Of a DNA stretch of 64,000 nucleotides, positions 44,419 through 52,979 are shown piece after piece (the first letter of the stretch is position 1; every line of letters begins with the position of its first letter). The position numbers and the translations under genes are program-made. The DNA is from Alistipes senegalensis JC50 (lineage in GTDB: Bacteria > Bacteroidota > Bacteroidia > Bacteroidales > Rikenellaceae). The stretch covers positions 3,906,001 through 3,970,000 of the forward strand of contig NZ_CP102252.1 of the NCBI RefSeq assembly GCF_025145645.1, read 5' to 3'. Below the pieces are notes generated by a model. That model saw only the letters and a program-made list of their open reading frames with translations. It did no database searches and had not been told where the DNA came from.

Positions 44419-44445
44419 AAAAAAAGCCCCTCCAAGGGGAGGGGC
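44419..44445 (-). terminator. Intrinsic terminator of dxs-AKR operon
   Basis: GCCCCTCC pairs with GGAGGGGC; on the minus strand it is followed by seven T (A-run at 44419-44425). It lies right after the Fe-S aldo/keto reductase gene. Confidence 0.9.
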
Positions 44446-44458
44446 CGTATGCGGGGCG

Positions 44459-45838
44459 TCAGAGAGTTCCCCGTTTGAGCTGCTCGACGAAACGGTCGAT
44501 GCGGCGCAGCTGCTGCGGGATTTTGATCGACTGCGGGCAGTGCGACACGCATTGGTCGCAGCCGATGCAATGGCTCGCCTGCCGGAGCTTCGGCACCGAA
44601 CGGTCGTAGCCGACGAGAAACGCCCGCCGGGCCTTCCGGTAAGCAGGGTCCTGCCGGTCTTTCGGGACGTTGCCCTCGTTCACACAGCGGTTGTAGTGGG
44701 CGAAAATCCCCGGAATGTCCAGTCCGTAGGGGCAGGGCATGCAGTACTGACACTCGGTGCAGGGCACGGTGGGGTATTTCAGCATCACCTGCGCCGTGTC
44801 CTCCAGCAGCGCCAGTTCGTCGTCGGTGCAGGGTTCGAGCGGCGAATAGGTGCGGATATTGTCCTGCAAATGCTCCATGTAGGTCATGCCGCTCAGCACG
44901 GTCAGCACCCCGGGGTAGGACCCCGCGAAGCGGAACGCCCACGAAGCGGTGCTCTGCGTCGGACGGCGTTCTTTGAGCCGTTCGCTCAGATGGTCGTTCA
45001 GCCGCGAGAGACGGCCGCCCAGCAGCGGCTCCATGATCACGGCCGGAATGCCGCGCTTCTCCAACTCGCCGTACAGGTAGTCGGCATTGACGTTGCGGCC
45101 CCCGGCATGCTTCCAATCGACGTAGTTCATCTGTATCTGCACGAAGTCCCACACGGCCTCGCCCCGGTCGTGCATCGCCAGCAGATGGTCGAAGACCTTC
45201 CGGTCGCCGTGGAACGACCACCCGAGGTTGCGGATGCGCCCCGCCTCGCGTTCGCGCAGAAGAAAGTCGAGCACGCCGTTGTCGATGAACCGCTCGTTGA
45301 AGGTCTCCACGCCTTTGCCGCCGCCCACCGAGTGCAGCAGGTAGTAGTCCAGATAATCGACCTGCAATTCGGCCATCGACCGGCGGTACATGGCCAACGA
45401 ATTTTCGCGCGTGAAATTCGAGAAATTGGACATCTTCGTGGCGACGAACACCTTCTCGCGCGGATGGCGTTTGAGGGCGATGCCCGTGGATTTTTCGGAA
45501 AAGCCCTGCACGTAGACGGGCGCCGTATCGAAATAGTTGACCCCGTGGGCAACGGCATAATCGACCAGCTCGTTGACGGCCTCTTGGTCGATCGGATTCC
45601 CGTCGGCCGCAGGCGTCTCCAGCAGCGGCCAGCGCATGCAGCCGTATCCCAGCAGCGACACCCGGTCGCCGGTCGCTGGCGTCGTCCGGAAAGTCATCCG
45701 GTCGGTCGGGACTTCACCGACAGCGGCGGCAGCCCCCGGGCCCCGCTTTCCGCAGCCGTAAATCCCCGCGGTCGCGGCGGCGGCCCCGGCACCGAAGAGT
45801 TTCAGAAACTCGCGGCGGTCTATCTTTCTCTTCTCCAT
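44459..45838 (-). CDS. Aldo/keto reductase with C-terminal 4Fe-4S region, Tat-exported
   Basis: A 459-residue protein. The twin-arginine signal is RKIDRREFLKLFGAGAAAATAG; the AKR barrel follows with NYFDTAPVYVQGFSEKSTG (Asp, Tyr), VATKMSNFSNF (Lys), and DYYLLHSVGGGKG (His). The C-terminal 110 residues have CTECQYCMPCPYGLD and CIGCDQCVSHCPQSIKIP, the second a ferredoxin-type cluster site. The upstream polyferredoxin gene suggests electrons reach it by Fe-S clusters rather than, or besides, NADPH. The long frame continues to 46192, but the signal fixes ATG 45838. Confidence 0.85.
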   Translation of the reverse strand: MEKRKIDRREFLKLFGAGAAAATAGIYGCGKRGPGAAAAVGEVPTDRMTFRTTPATGDRVSLLGYGCMRWPLLETPAADGNPIDQEAVNELVDYAVAHGVNYFDTAPVYVQGFSEKSTGIALKRHPREKVFVATKMSNFSNFTRENSLAMYRRSMAELQVDYLDYYLLHSVGGGKGVETFNERFIDNGVLDFLLREREAGRIRNLGWSFHGDRKVFDHLLAMHDRGEAVWDFVQIQMNYVDWKHAGGRNVNADYLYGELEKRGIPAVIMEPLLGGRLSRLNDHLSERLKERRPTQSTASWAFRFAGSYPGVLTVLSGMTYMEHLQDNIRTYSPLEPCTDDELALLEDTAQVMLKYPTVPCTECQYCMPCPYGLDIPGIFAHYNRCVNEGNVPKDRQDPAYRKARRAFLVGYDRSVPKLRQASHCIGCDQCVSHCPQSIKIPQQLRRIDRFVEQLKRGTL

Positions 45839-45849
45839 CTCTTCGCTTT

Positions 45850-47331
45850 TTAGATGATTCGCTGACGTTGGTGGCCTTCGACATAGATTGCGCTGAACGG
45901 ACGCGCCGGGCAGAGGTTCTCGCAGGCTCCGCAGCCGATGCAACGCTCTTCGAGCACGGCCGGAATGCGCGGCGACTGCGGATCGCCGGGGTCGCGGGGC
46001 ACCATCTTGATCGCCCCCGCGGGACAATGGCGGGAGCAGTTGTTGCAGTGCACGCCGTCGGTGTTGACCACGCAGTTTTCGGCGATCCACACCGCATGGC
46101 CTATCTGCGTCGCCGACTTCTCCGCGAGGTCCGCGAGGCGGATGGCGTCCGTGGGGCACACTTCGGCGCAGCGGGCGCACTCCGGACGGCAATAGCCGCG
46201 CTCATACGACATCTCGGGCTTCATCAGCATCGACAGCCGCCCCGAAGGACGCAGCACCTGATTCGGGCAGGCCGACACGCACAACTGGCACGAGGTGCAA
46301 TGCGTCGTGAAGCGGCGCAGATTCTGCGCTCCCGGAGGCAGGATCGGCACGGCACGGTCCGGGATCTTCTTCTCCTCAATCACGGCCAGTCCGCCATCGA
46401 CCTTTTTCTCCTGCGCACGCAGGGCGGTATAGGCGAAGAGCCCCAGCACGCCGAAGAACCGGCGCCGCGAAGCGTCGGTCCGAGGTTCCCCGGCAGGGGA
46501 AGCCGACGGCCGTTCCGGCCGCCGCAAGGTATAGGTGATGGCTCCCTGATGACAGGATTCGAGACAGTCCATGCAAGCCACGCAGCGGCTGTAATCAATC
46601 GTATGGTTCGCCGGGTCGATGCACGACGCCTTGCAGCTGCGGGCGCAGAGTTTGCAGCCGTTGCATTTCAACACGTCGAAACGCGGCCGGAACAGCGAGC
46701 GGCGGGACAACACGCCCAGCAGCGTTCCCACCGGACAGACCGTATTGCACCACGTGCGTCCGCTGCGCCAGGCGAGGAAGGAGAGCCCCGCGAACGTCAC
46801 GACGGCGATGAGGAACATCCCGAGGCTCTTCATCCACACCTCCACCGAATAGAAAGCGTAGCTGTCCATCCGCTCGGCGATCCAGGCCAGCCCGTTGTTG
46901 CCCCACGCATAGATCGGTGCGAAAAGATTCGATGCGATCCGGCCGTAGGCGCTGTACGGAGCGATCAGCCAGCCGACGCCCGCCAGCATCGCCGCGACGA
47001 ACACCGCCAGCATCGTCCAGCGCAGCCACGTGAGCGCGGGGGAGTAGCTGAAGCGGTAGCGGTGCTTTTTACGCCGCCCCGCGAACCACGACACGATGTC
47101 CTGCATCACCCCCAGCGGGCAGATGACCGAACAATAGACCCGTCCGAAAAGCAGGGTCAGCGCCACGAGCGCCAGCACCACGCCGACGTTCACGGCCAGC
47201 AGGGCGGGCAGGAACTGGATTTTCGCCATCCACCCGAACCACGCATGGAGCGTCCCCGTAAAGTCGAGGAACAGCAGGGTAATCAGCAGAAAGAAGAGGA
47301 CCGCCGCAACGATCCGGATTTTTCGCAGCAT
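45850..47331 (-). CDS. Polyferredoxin membrane protein (NapH-like fused to NapG-like)
   Basis: A 493-residue membrane protein. The first half has about five hydrophobic segments and a NapH/YccM-like pattern (YCSVICPLGVMQD; WCNTVCPVGTLLGVLSR), then CNGCKLCARSCKASC and CVACMDCLESCHQGAI. The second half starts with a Tat-like SRRRFFGVLGLFAY, then CTSCQLCVSACPNQV, CARCAEVCPTDAI, CNNCSRHCPAGAI and CIGCGACENLCPARP, that is, NapG-like ferredoxin units. It may carry electrons from the quinone pool or cytoplasm to periplasmic partners such as the adjacent Fe-S AKR (inference). Confidence 0.82.
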   Translation of the reverse strand: MLRKIRIVAAVLFFLLITLLFLDFTGTLHAWFGWMAKIQFLPALLAVNVGVVLALVALTLLFGRVYCSVICPLGVMQDIVSWFAGRRKKHRYRFSYSPALTWLRWTMLAVFVAAMLAGVGWLIAPYSAYGRIASNLFAPIYAWGNNGLAWIAERMDSYAFYSVEVWMKSLGMFLIAVVTFAGLSFLAWRSGRTWCNTVCPVGTLLGVLSRRSLFRPRFDVLKCNGCKLCARSCKASCIDPANHTIDYSRCVACMDCLESCHQGAITYTLRRPERPSASPAGEPRTDASRRRFFGVLGLFAYTALRAQEKKVDGGLAVIEEKKIPDRAVPILPPGAQNLRRFTTHCTSCQLCVSACPNQVLRPSGRLSMLMKPEMSYERGYCRPECARCAEVCPTDAIRLADLAEKSATQIGHAVWIAENCVVNTDGVHCNNCSRHCPAGAIKMVPRDPGDPQSPRIPAVLEERCIGCGACENLCPARPFSAIYVEGHQRQRII

Positions 47332-47359
47332 CTCTATTTAAGTTTGTTATACGGCATTT

Positions 47360-47899
47360 TCACGCCCGCAGGCCCAGTTCGTACGCCTCCTGCATCGCGG
47401 GCGAGGATTCGATCTCCCCGACGTGCCAGGCCCCGACACCGTAGACCACGCCGCGCTCCACGGGCCCTTCGAGACAGTCGAGGAATCCGCGGAAACACTC
47501 CACCGTGCGCTCCATCATCGGAATGCTCTCCTCGGCGGCCGTCAGGATAAAGTAGAACTCCTTGTCGGTCATCTCGGTATAGCGGGCGCAGCAGCGGTCG
47601 ATCAGCGTCTTCATCTGGCCGCACACCGTGTAGAAATAGACCGGCGTGGCCATCACGATCACATCCGCGGCGACCATCTTCTCCAACACCCCGGCGGCAT
47701 CGTCCCGCTGGGGGCAGGGATGCTCGCCGTTGTAGCAGCGGTTGCACCCCGTACAATAATTGATCTTCAGGTCTTTGAGAAACACCTTCTCGACTTCGAG
47801 ACCCGCTTCGCGGGCTCCCTCCATGAAACGGTCGCACAGCAGGTCGGAATTTCCGCCGCGCCGCGGACTGGATGAGATTATCAAAACTTTTCTGGCCAT
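47360..47899 (-). CDS. Flavodoxin-like NADPH-dependent FMN reductase family protein
   Basis: A 179-residue cytoplasmic flavoprotein. VLIISSSPRRGGNSDLLCDRF is the FMN phosphate loop of the NADPH-dependent FMN reductase/iron-sulfur flavoprotein group; CTGCNRCYNGEHPCPQRDDA gives Cys in a C-x2-C-x7-C pattern resembling iron-sulfur flavoproteins; ATPVYFYTVCGQMKTLIDR is the flavin-ring loop. No signal peptide. It is the third gene of the dxs operon, before the polyferredoxin gene (28-base gap). Confidence 0.85.
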   Translation of the reverse strand: MARKVLIISSSPRRGGNSDLLCDRFMEGAREAGLEVEKVFLKDLKINYCTGCNRCYNGEHPCPQRDDAAGVLEKMVAADVIVMATPVYFYTVCGQMKTLIDRCCARYTEMTDKEFYFILTAAEESIPMMERTVECFRGFLDCLEGPVERGVVYGVGAWHVGEIESSPAMQEAYELGLRA

Positions 47900-47929
47900 A
47901 TCGTCAATGCAGGTTATTCACGTCATTCG

Positions 47930-49156
47930 TCATTCAGGCAGCACTTCGTTCAGGCATCCGATGGCGTTCAGCGTCCGCGGATAGCCTATGTAGGGCAGAA
48001 GCTGCGTCACGACGGCCAGCAGGACAGCCTTGTCGTTGCCGAGGTTCACGTTGCCGGCGATGTGCCCCTTCACCTGCGGTTCGCAGCCGCCGAGCGACAC
48101 GAGCAGCGAGAAGGTCACCAGCTCGCGCGTCTTCACGTCCAGTCCCCCGCGGGTCAGGAAATCCCCGAAGCAGTTGTCCGACAGATATTGCTGGATATGC
48201 TTCTGATTCTCGGGAGCCGCCTCCCGCATCGCGTCGATGTGCCCGGCGCCGAAAATCGACCGCTGCACGGCCAGTCCCTTTTCGAAACGGTCCGCAGGGG
48301 TCGTCGTTGACTGTCCTTCGAGAGGCAGGCCGACGCCGCGGGCCTCCAACACGTCGTTGGCCGCCCCGATGAAATCAGCAACCTTCGCCATGCCGACATA
48401 AGGAACCGCCTGATAAAGAACCTCTTTCACCTCAACGGGCGTAACGCCCGCCCCGAGCGCCGCATCGAGCGTCGCCCGGAATGCGGCGCGGCCCTGCGAA
48501 GCGACGTTCGACGCCAGAATGCACATCAGCCGCGTCCGGGCGTCGAGTCCGCCGTGTCCGAGCACCTCGCCGAGCGCAAAGTTATCAAAAATTTCGAATA
48601 ATTCGGGATCTTTCGCCCCGTCCACCGGAATTCCTTCGGAAAAAACCGGACGCGAAGCCGTCGCCGCATCATACTGCGCATCATCGACGGGTTCCAGCCA
48701 CGTGTTCACATTGGTCGCAGGGTTGCACTCGACGGCCAGATGGGAGAACCAGCTGTCGGGAGCCGCCCCGTGCCAGTGCACCACGTCGGGAGCGATCTCC
48801 ACCACGTCGCCCGGCAGCAGCTCCCGGGCCGGCCGGCCCTTTTCCTGATAGTAGCCCCGTCCGCCGACGGCGATCAGAAGCTGACCGCCCGTATGGCTGT
48901 GCCAGTTGTTGCGGCATCCGGGCGAGAAGGTGACGTTCGACACGGGGACGTTCAGCGCCGCGTCCGTCGTCAGGCGGGCCAGCCAGGCCTGCCCGGTAAA
49001 ATACTTCGAAAACTGTTCCGGAAGCGGTTCGCCCTGCGGAAACATCTGTTGAAAAGTCTTTTCGTTTTCCATACGTCTCTCTTGTGCCGGCAGCGTGCCC
49101 GCCGCCAGGACGGACACGACACCGAACACGGTTAAAATCCATAATTTCCGTTTCAT
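47930..49156 (-). CDS. Cupin + two CMD domain fusion, exported
   Basis: A 408-residue protein with a signal peptide (MKRKLWILTVFGVVSVLAAG, cleavage probably after LPAQ). Residues about 60-160 are a cupin (NNWHSHTGGQLLIAVGGRGYYQEKG; HWHGAAPDSWFSHLAVE). Two CMD-like domains follow, near 200-285 (LMCILASNVASQGR) and 320-400 (VTFSLLVSLGGCEPQVKGHIAG). The domain order is the reverse of the fusion at 18518. It starts three bases after the dxs stop, so translation with dxs is probably coupled. Activity unknown. Confidence 0.82.
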   Translation of the reverse strand: MKRKLWILTVFGVVSVLAAGTLPAQERRMENEKTFQQMFPQGEPLPEQFSKYFTGQAWLARLTTDAALNVPVSNVTFSPGCRNNWHSHTGGQLLIAVGGRGYYQEKGRPARELLPGDVVEIAPDVVHWHGAAPDSWFSHLAVECNPATNVNTWLEPVDDAQYDAATASRPVFSEGIPVDGAKDPELFEIFDNFALGEVLGHGGLDARTRLMCILASNVASQGRAAFRATLDAALGAGVTPVEVKEVLYQAVPYVGMAKVADFIGAANDVLEARGVGLPLEGQSTTTPADRFEKGLAVQRSIFGAGHIDAMREAAPENQKHIQQYLSDNCFGDFLTRGGLDVKTRELVTFSLLVSLGGCEPQVKGHIAGNVNLGNDKAVLLAVVTQLLPYIGYPRTLNAIGCLNEVLPE

Positions 49157-49159
49157 AGC

Positions 49160-50917
49160 TCAATTCATGACTGTGACGACATCCTCTACGATCTGTCCGG
49201 GCGTGAGCCGGTTTTCGCGCAGGAACTCTTCGGGATCGAAGCGGTCTGCGAACTCCTTCCGGGCCCCGCAGTTGAGCACCTTCATCTCCGACGTGCCGTA
49301 GAAGCGTGCGATCTTCTCGCCGAAACCGCCGTCCAGCACGCCGTCTTCCAGCGTCACCACCAGCCGGTGATCGGCTTTCAGTTCCGACAGCAGCGCTTCG
49401 TCGATGCCGGTAATGTAGCGCGGATTGATCAGCGTGGCTTCGATTCCCGTCCGCTCTTTCAGCAGCTCCGCAACCTCCTCGCCGAGCCCGAAGAAGGAAC
49501 CCAGCGCCACGACGGCCACGCCGCTTCCCCGACGGACGACCTCGTAGCGGTTCAGCTCGCCGTAATCCGCCGCGACGAACCCCTCGCGCGAGGAAACCTC
49601 CGCGGCCGGAACGCGGATGGCCACGGGGTGTTCCGTCTGGCGCATGCTCCAATCCAACATGGCGAAATACTCCTCCCGGCAGGTCGGAGCCAGATAGACC
49701 AGATTCGGAATGTTCCCCAGCAGCGGAATGTCGAAGAAACAGAGGTGCGTAACGTCGTTCATCGCCGTCAGTGAGCCCCAGAAAACCAGCAGCACGGCCG
49801 GATTGCCGTTGATGCAAAGGTCCTGCGAAAGCTGGTCGTACGCCCGCTGAATGAACGTGCTGTAAACCCCGTAGACGGGTTTGCCGCCGCCCCTGGCAAT
49901 TCCGGAGGCCAGTGCCACGGCATGCTCCTCGGCGATGCCGACATCCACGAACTGCGCCCCGGCCTCCCGGCGGCGCTCCGGCGTGAAGCCCATCACCGAG
50001 GGGGTTCCCGACGTAATGGCCACCACGCGCGGGTCCTGCTTCATCCGTTCGAGCAGATAGCGCGCCGTCAGCGCATCGTACCCCTCCGCTCCGGCCGGAG
50101 CCGTCGGTTCGCCCGTCGCCAGGTCGAACGGCGCCCGCCAATGGTAGGTCTCCCGGTCCTGCTCGGCACGGGCGTATCCCTTGCCTTTCAGCGTATTGAT
50201 ATGCACGACGACGGGATGCGCCGTATCCTTCACGGCGGAGAACGCCCCGATCAGAGCCCCCACGTCGTTGCCGTCGGCGACATAGCGATAATCGAAACCC
50301 ATCGCCCGGAAGAAGTTGCAGGCGCAGTTTCCGCCGCTTTCGCGCAGCTCTTGCAGATTGCCGTAGAGCCCGCCGTGATTCTCGGCAATGGACATCTGGT
50401 TGTCGTTCACGACGACGATGAAATTCGTGCCCAGTTCGGCGGCGTAGTCCAGCCCCTCGAACGCCTCGCCTCCGCTCAGCGATCCGTCGCCGATGACGGC
50501 CACGACATTCCCTTCGCCGCCCTGCAAGTCGCGGGCTTTGGCCAGTCCTCCCGCCAGACTGACCGACGTGGAGGTGTGGCCGATGACGAAGTGGTCGTGT
50601 TCGCTCTCCGACGGTTCGGAATAACCCGAAACCCCGTCGTATTCCGCAGGATCGAGGAACGCCCGGCGGCGTCCGGTCAGCATCTTGTGCACGTAACTCT
50701 GGTGCGAAACGTCGAAGACGAGCTTGTCTTTCGGCGAATCGAAAACATAGTGCAGGGCCACGGTCGCCTCGACCATGCCCAGATTGGGCCCGAAGTGCCC
50801 GCCGTGCGCGCTGACCTTGTGCAGCAGCGCTTCACGGATCTCACCGCTCAGCAGGGTGAGTTCCCCGACGGAAAGCCGTTTCACATCTGCCGGGGAGTCG
50901 ATTTTCTCCAAATACAT
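49160..50917 (-). CDS. dxs: 1-deoxy-D-xylulose-5-phosphate synthase
   Basis: A 585-residue thiamine-diphosphate enzyme condensing pyruvate and glyceraldehyde 3-phosphate at the head of the MEP isoprenoid route. Features: HGGHFGPNLGMVEATVALHYV, SEHDHFVIGHTSTSVSLAGGLA, the ThDP/Mg motif GDGSLSGGEAFEGLDYAAEL with NDNQMSI, and the C-terminal VDVGIAEEHAVALASGIA (glutamate for ThDP). It is at the short end for Dxs. ATG 50917 matches the family; the open frame runs to 51145. It heads an operon of redox genes, not isoprenoid genes, so it may be a paralogue with its own role. Confidence 0.88.
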   Translation of the reverse strand: MYLEKIDSPADVKRLSVGELTLLSGEIREALLHKVSAHGGHFGPNLGMVEATVALHYVFDSPKDKLVFDVSHQSYVHKMLTGRRRAFLDPAEYDGVSGYSEPSESEHDHFVIGHTSTSVSLAGGLAKARDLQGGEGNVVAVIGDGSLSGGEAFEGLDYAAELGTNFIVVVNDNQMSIAENHGGLYGNLQELRESGGNCACNFFRAMGFDYRYVADGNDVGALIGAFSAVKDTAHPVVVHINTLKGKGYARAEQDRETYHWRAPFDLATGEPTAPAGAEGYDALTARYLLERMKQDPRVVAITSGTPSVMGFTPERRREAGAQFVDVGIAEEHAVALASGIARGGGKPVYGVYSTFIQRAYDQLSQDLCINGNPAVLLVFWGSLTAMNDVTHLCFFDIPLLGNIPNLVYLAPTCREEYFAMLDWSMRQTEHPVAIRVPAAEVSSREGFVAADYGELNRYEVVRRGSGVAVVALGSFFGLGEEVAELLKERTGIEATLINPRYITGIDEALLSELKADHRLVVTLEDGVLDGGFGEKIARFYGTSEMKVLNCGARKEFADRFDPEEFLRENRLTPGQIVEDVVTVMN

Positions 50918-50972
50918 ATCGTTTCTGTTTTTATCAGGTTCGTTCCGTCCGCCCGTCGGCGGGTTCACGATG

Positions 50973-50980
50973 CAAAAATA
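50973..50980 (-). promoter_or_regulatory. -7 promoter element of dxs operon
   Basis: Minus-strand TATTTTTG fits TAnnTTTG, with flanking bases and the operator at the same spacing as at the CMD-hydrolase operon. Confidence 0.6.
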
Positions 50981-51008
50981 GGGTGGTTCGTGCAATAAAT
51001 TCGTACCC

Positions 51009-51038
51009 GGATTACGGTTCGGCATACCAATTTTACAC
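51009..51038. promoter_or_regulatory. AraC-type direct repeat upstream of dxs operon
   Basis: GGATTACGG at 51009 and TTACAC at 51033; half-sites are 21 bases apart. ACCAATTTTAC at 51026 is identical to the copy at 27827. Distance from the promoter element is 32 bases, the same as there. Confidence 0.65.
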
Positions 51039-51081
51039 ATTTCGGGCCGTCGGCGTAAGACGCCGATTCGAAGAGCGGTAC

Positions 51082-51106
51082 AAAAAAGCCCGCTCAGAGA
51101 GCGGGC
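51082..51106 (-). terminator. Intrinsic terminator of aldolase-gpmA group
   Basis: GCCCGCT pairs with AGCGGGC around CAGAG; six T follow on the minus strand (A-run 51082-51087). It lies after the gpmA stop. Confidence 0.88.
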
Positions 51107-51165
51107 GGGAGCAGAAAACCGGTTCAAAAGCGACCGAACCGACAAGTGCCACTAAAAGGGGCGTC

Positions 51166-51909
51166 TTACGCCTTGCCCTGGTTGGCGACGGCCTCCATCA
51201 GTTTGGCGATCTCGGCGGGATCGCCCAGGAAATAGTCCTTCACATAGCCCAACCCCTCGTCGAATTCGAAGACGTAGGGCACGGCCGTCGGGAGGTTGAA
51301 TTCCGAAATGGCCTCGTCCGAAATGCCTTTCAGGTTCTTGATGATGCCGCGCAGGCTGTTGCCGTGGGCCACGACCAGCACCTGATCGTAACGGGCCAGC
51401 GCCGGGAGTATCTCGCACTCCCAATAGGGCATCGTGCGGGCCACGGTGTCGCAGAGCGACTCGGTGCGGGGCAGTTCGGCATCGGGAATCCCTGCATAAC
51501 GGGGATCGAGGCGCGGATTGCGCGGATCATCCTCGGCCAAGGGCGCGGGAGCCACGTCGTAGCTGCGGCGCCAGACATGCACCTGCTCGTCGCCGTACTT
51601 CTCGGCCGTCTCGCGCTTGTTCAGCCCCTGCAACATGCCGTAGTGCTTCTCGTTGAGCCGCCACGTCTTCGTCACCGGAATCCAGTCCAGATCCATCCGA
51701 TCGAGCACGACATCGAGGGTCTTCACGGCCCGTTTCAAATAAGAGGTATAGGCGCATCCGAAATGAAACCCCTCCTTGCGGAGCGTCTCCCCGGCTTTCA
51801 CCGCCTCGGCGACGCCCTTTTCGCTCAAATCCACATCGGTCCACCCCGTGAACCGGTTCTCCCTGTTCCATACGCTCTCGCCGTGGCGGAGCAAAACGAT
51901 CTTTTTCAT
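51166..51909 (-). CDS. gpmA: 2,3-bisphosphoglycerate-dependent phosphoglycerate mutase
   Basis: A 247-residue glycolytic enzyme converting 3- to 2-phosphoglycerate through a phospho-His. LLRHGESVWNRENRFTGW has the catalytic His at residue 9; YGMLQGLNKRETAEKYG and RRSYDVAPAPL are the substrate loop residues; LVVAHGNSLRGIIK holds the second His. Length fits dPGM. It is two bases after the dehydrogenase gene. Cytoplasmic. Confidence 0.95.
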   Translation of the reverse strand: MKKIVLLRHGESVWNRENRFTGWTDVDLSEKGVAEAVKAGETLRKEGFHFGCAYTSYLKRAVKTLDVVLDRMDLDWIPVTKTWRLNEKHYGMLQGLNKRETAEKYGDEQVHVWRRSYDVAPAPLAEDDPRNPRLDPRYAGIPDAELPRTESLCDTVARTMPYWECEILPALARYDQVLVVAHGNSLRGIIKNLKGISDEAISEFNLPTAVPYVFEFDEGLGYVKDYFLGDPAEIAKLMEAVANQGKA

Positions 51910-51911
51910 GG

Positions 51912-52931
51912 CTATTTTACGACTGCGTTTTCGGGTTCGGCGCGCACCTCGTTCACCAGCTCCCGGTGTTCCGAAAAATCGCTGATATTCTGCAACGTAG
52001 TATGCGCTATATTATCCAATGCTTCACGTGTGAAAAATCCCTGATGCGAGGTGACGATCACGTTGTTGAACGACAGCAGGCGCGCCAGCACGTCGTCGTC
52101 CATGATCCGGTCCGAGGTGTCCTCGTAGAAGTAGTCGGCCTCCTCCTCGTAGACATCCAGCCCCGCGGCCCCGATCTTCTTCTCCTTCAGCCCGTCGATC
52201 AGCGCCTCGGTGTGGATCAGCTGGCCGCGGCCCGTGTTGATGAGGATCACGCCCGGCTTCATGTGCGAGATGGCCACGTCGCCGATCATGTAGCGCGTCC
52301 TGTCGGTCAGGGGGCAGTGCAGCGAGATGATGTCCGCACGGCTGTACAACTCGTCGAGCGACACGTAGGTAATGCCTGCCTCGGCGGCGTAGCGCCGGTC
52401 GGGGTAGGGATCGTAGGCCACGACCGTCATGCCGAAGCCCTTGAGGATGCGGATCAGCTCGCGGGCGATCTTGCCCGTGCCGACGATGCCGGCGGTCTTG
52501 CCGTACATGTCGAATCCCAGCAGGCCGTGGAGCGAGAAATTGCCGTCGCGCGTGCGCCAGTAGGCGCGGTGGACCTTGCGGTTGAGCGCCAGCATCAGCG
52601 CCACGGCGTGTTCGGCCACGGCATGCGGCGAATAGGCCGGAACCCGCACCACGGGAATCCCGTAGCGGGCCGCGGCATTCAGGTCCACGTTGTTGAAGCC
52701 CGCACAGCGCAGCGCGATCAGCTTCACGTTCAGATCGGCCAGCTGGCGGATGGTTTCGGCGTCGGCCGTGTCGTTGACGAAGATGCAGACCGCATCGGAG
52801 CCCCTGGCAAGAGCTACGTTATTGGCGTTCAGATGGCTGCGGTGGTAGCATATATCGAATCCGTAAGCGTCGCGGATGCGCTCGAAAGACTCCTTGTCGT
52901 AAGGCTGTGTTCCGAAAAGCGTTATTTTCAT
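51912..52931 (-). CDS. ldhA: D-2-hydroxyacid dehydrogenase, D-lactate dehydrogenase type
   Basis: A 339-residue NAD-dependent enzyme, probably reducing pyruvate to D-lactate. The Rossmann GIVGTGKIARELI is at about residue 148, catalytic Arg in LINTGRGQLI, Glu in YEEEADYFYED and His in TSHQGFFTREAL. The extended EEEADYFYEDTSD loop is typical of D-LDH as opposed to glyoxylate or phosphoglycerate dehydrogenases. It lies between the aldolase and gpmA genes, consistent with a fermentative role. Confidence 0.9.
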   Translation of the reverse strand: MKITLFGTQPYDKESFERIRDAYGFDICYHRSHLNANNVALARGSDAVCIFVNDTADAETIRQLADLNVKLIALRCAGFNNVDLNAAARYGIPVVRVPAYSPHAVAEHAVALMLALNRKVHRAYWRTRDGNFSLHGLLGFDMYGKTAGIVGTGKIARELIRILKGFGMTVVAYDPYPDRRYAAEAGITYVSLDELYSRADIISLHCPLTDRTRYMIGDVAISHMKPGVILINTGRGQLIHTEALIDGLKEKKIGAAGLDVYEEEADYFYEDTSDRIMDDDVLARLLSFNNVIVTSHQGFFTREALDNIAHTTLQNISDFSEHRELVNEVRAEPENAVVK

Positions 52932-52979
52932 AATTGCACGTTTGATTACTGTATAAGAACGTTTTCCACGGCCGCAATA

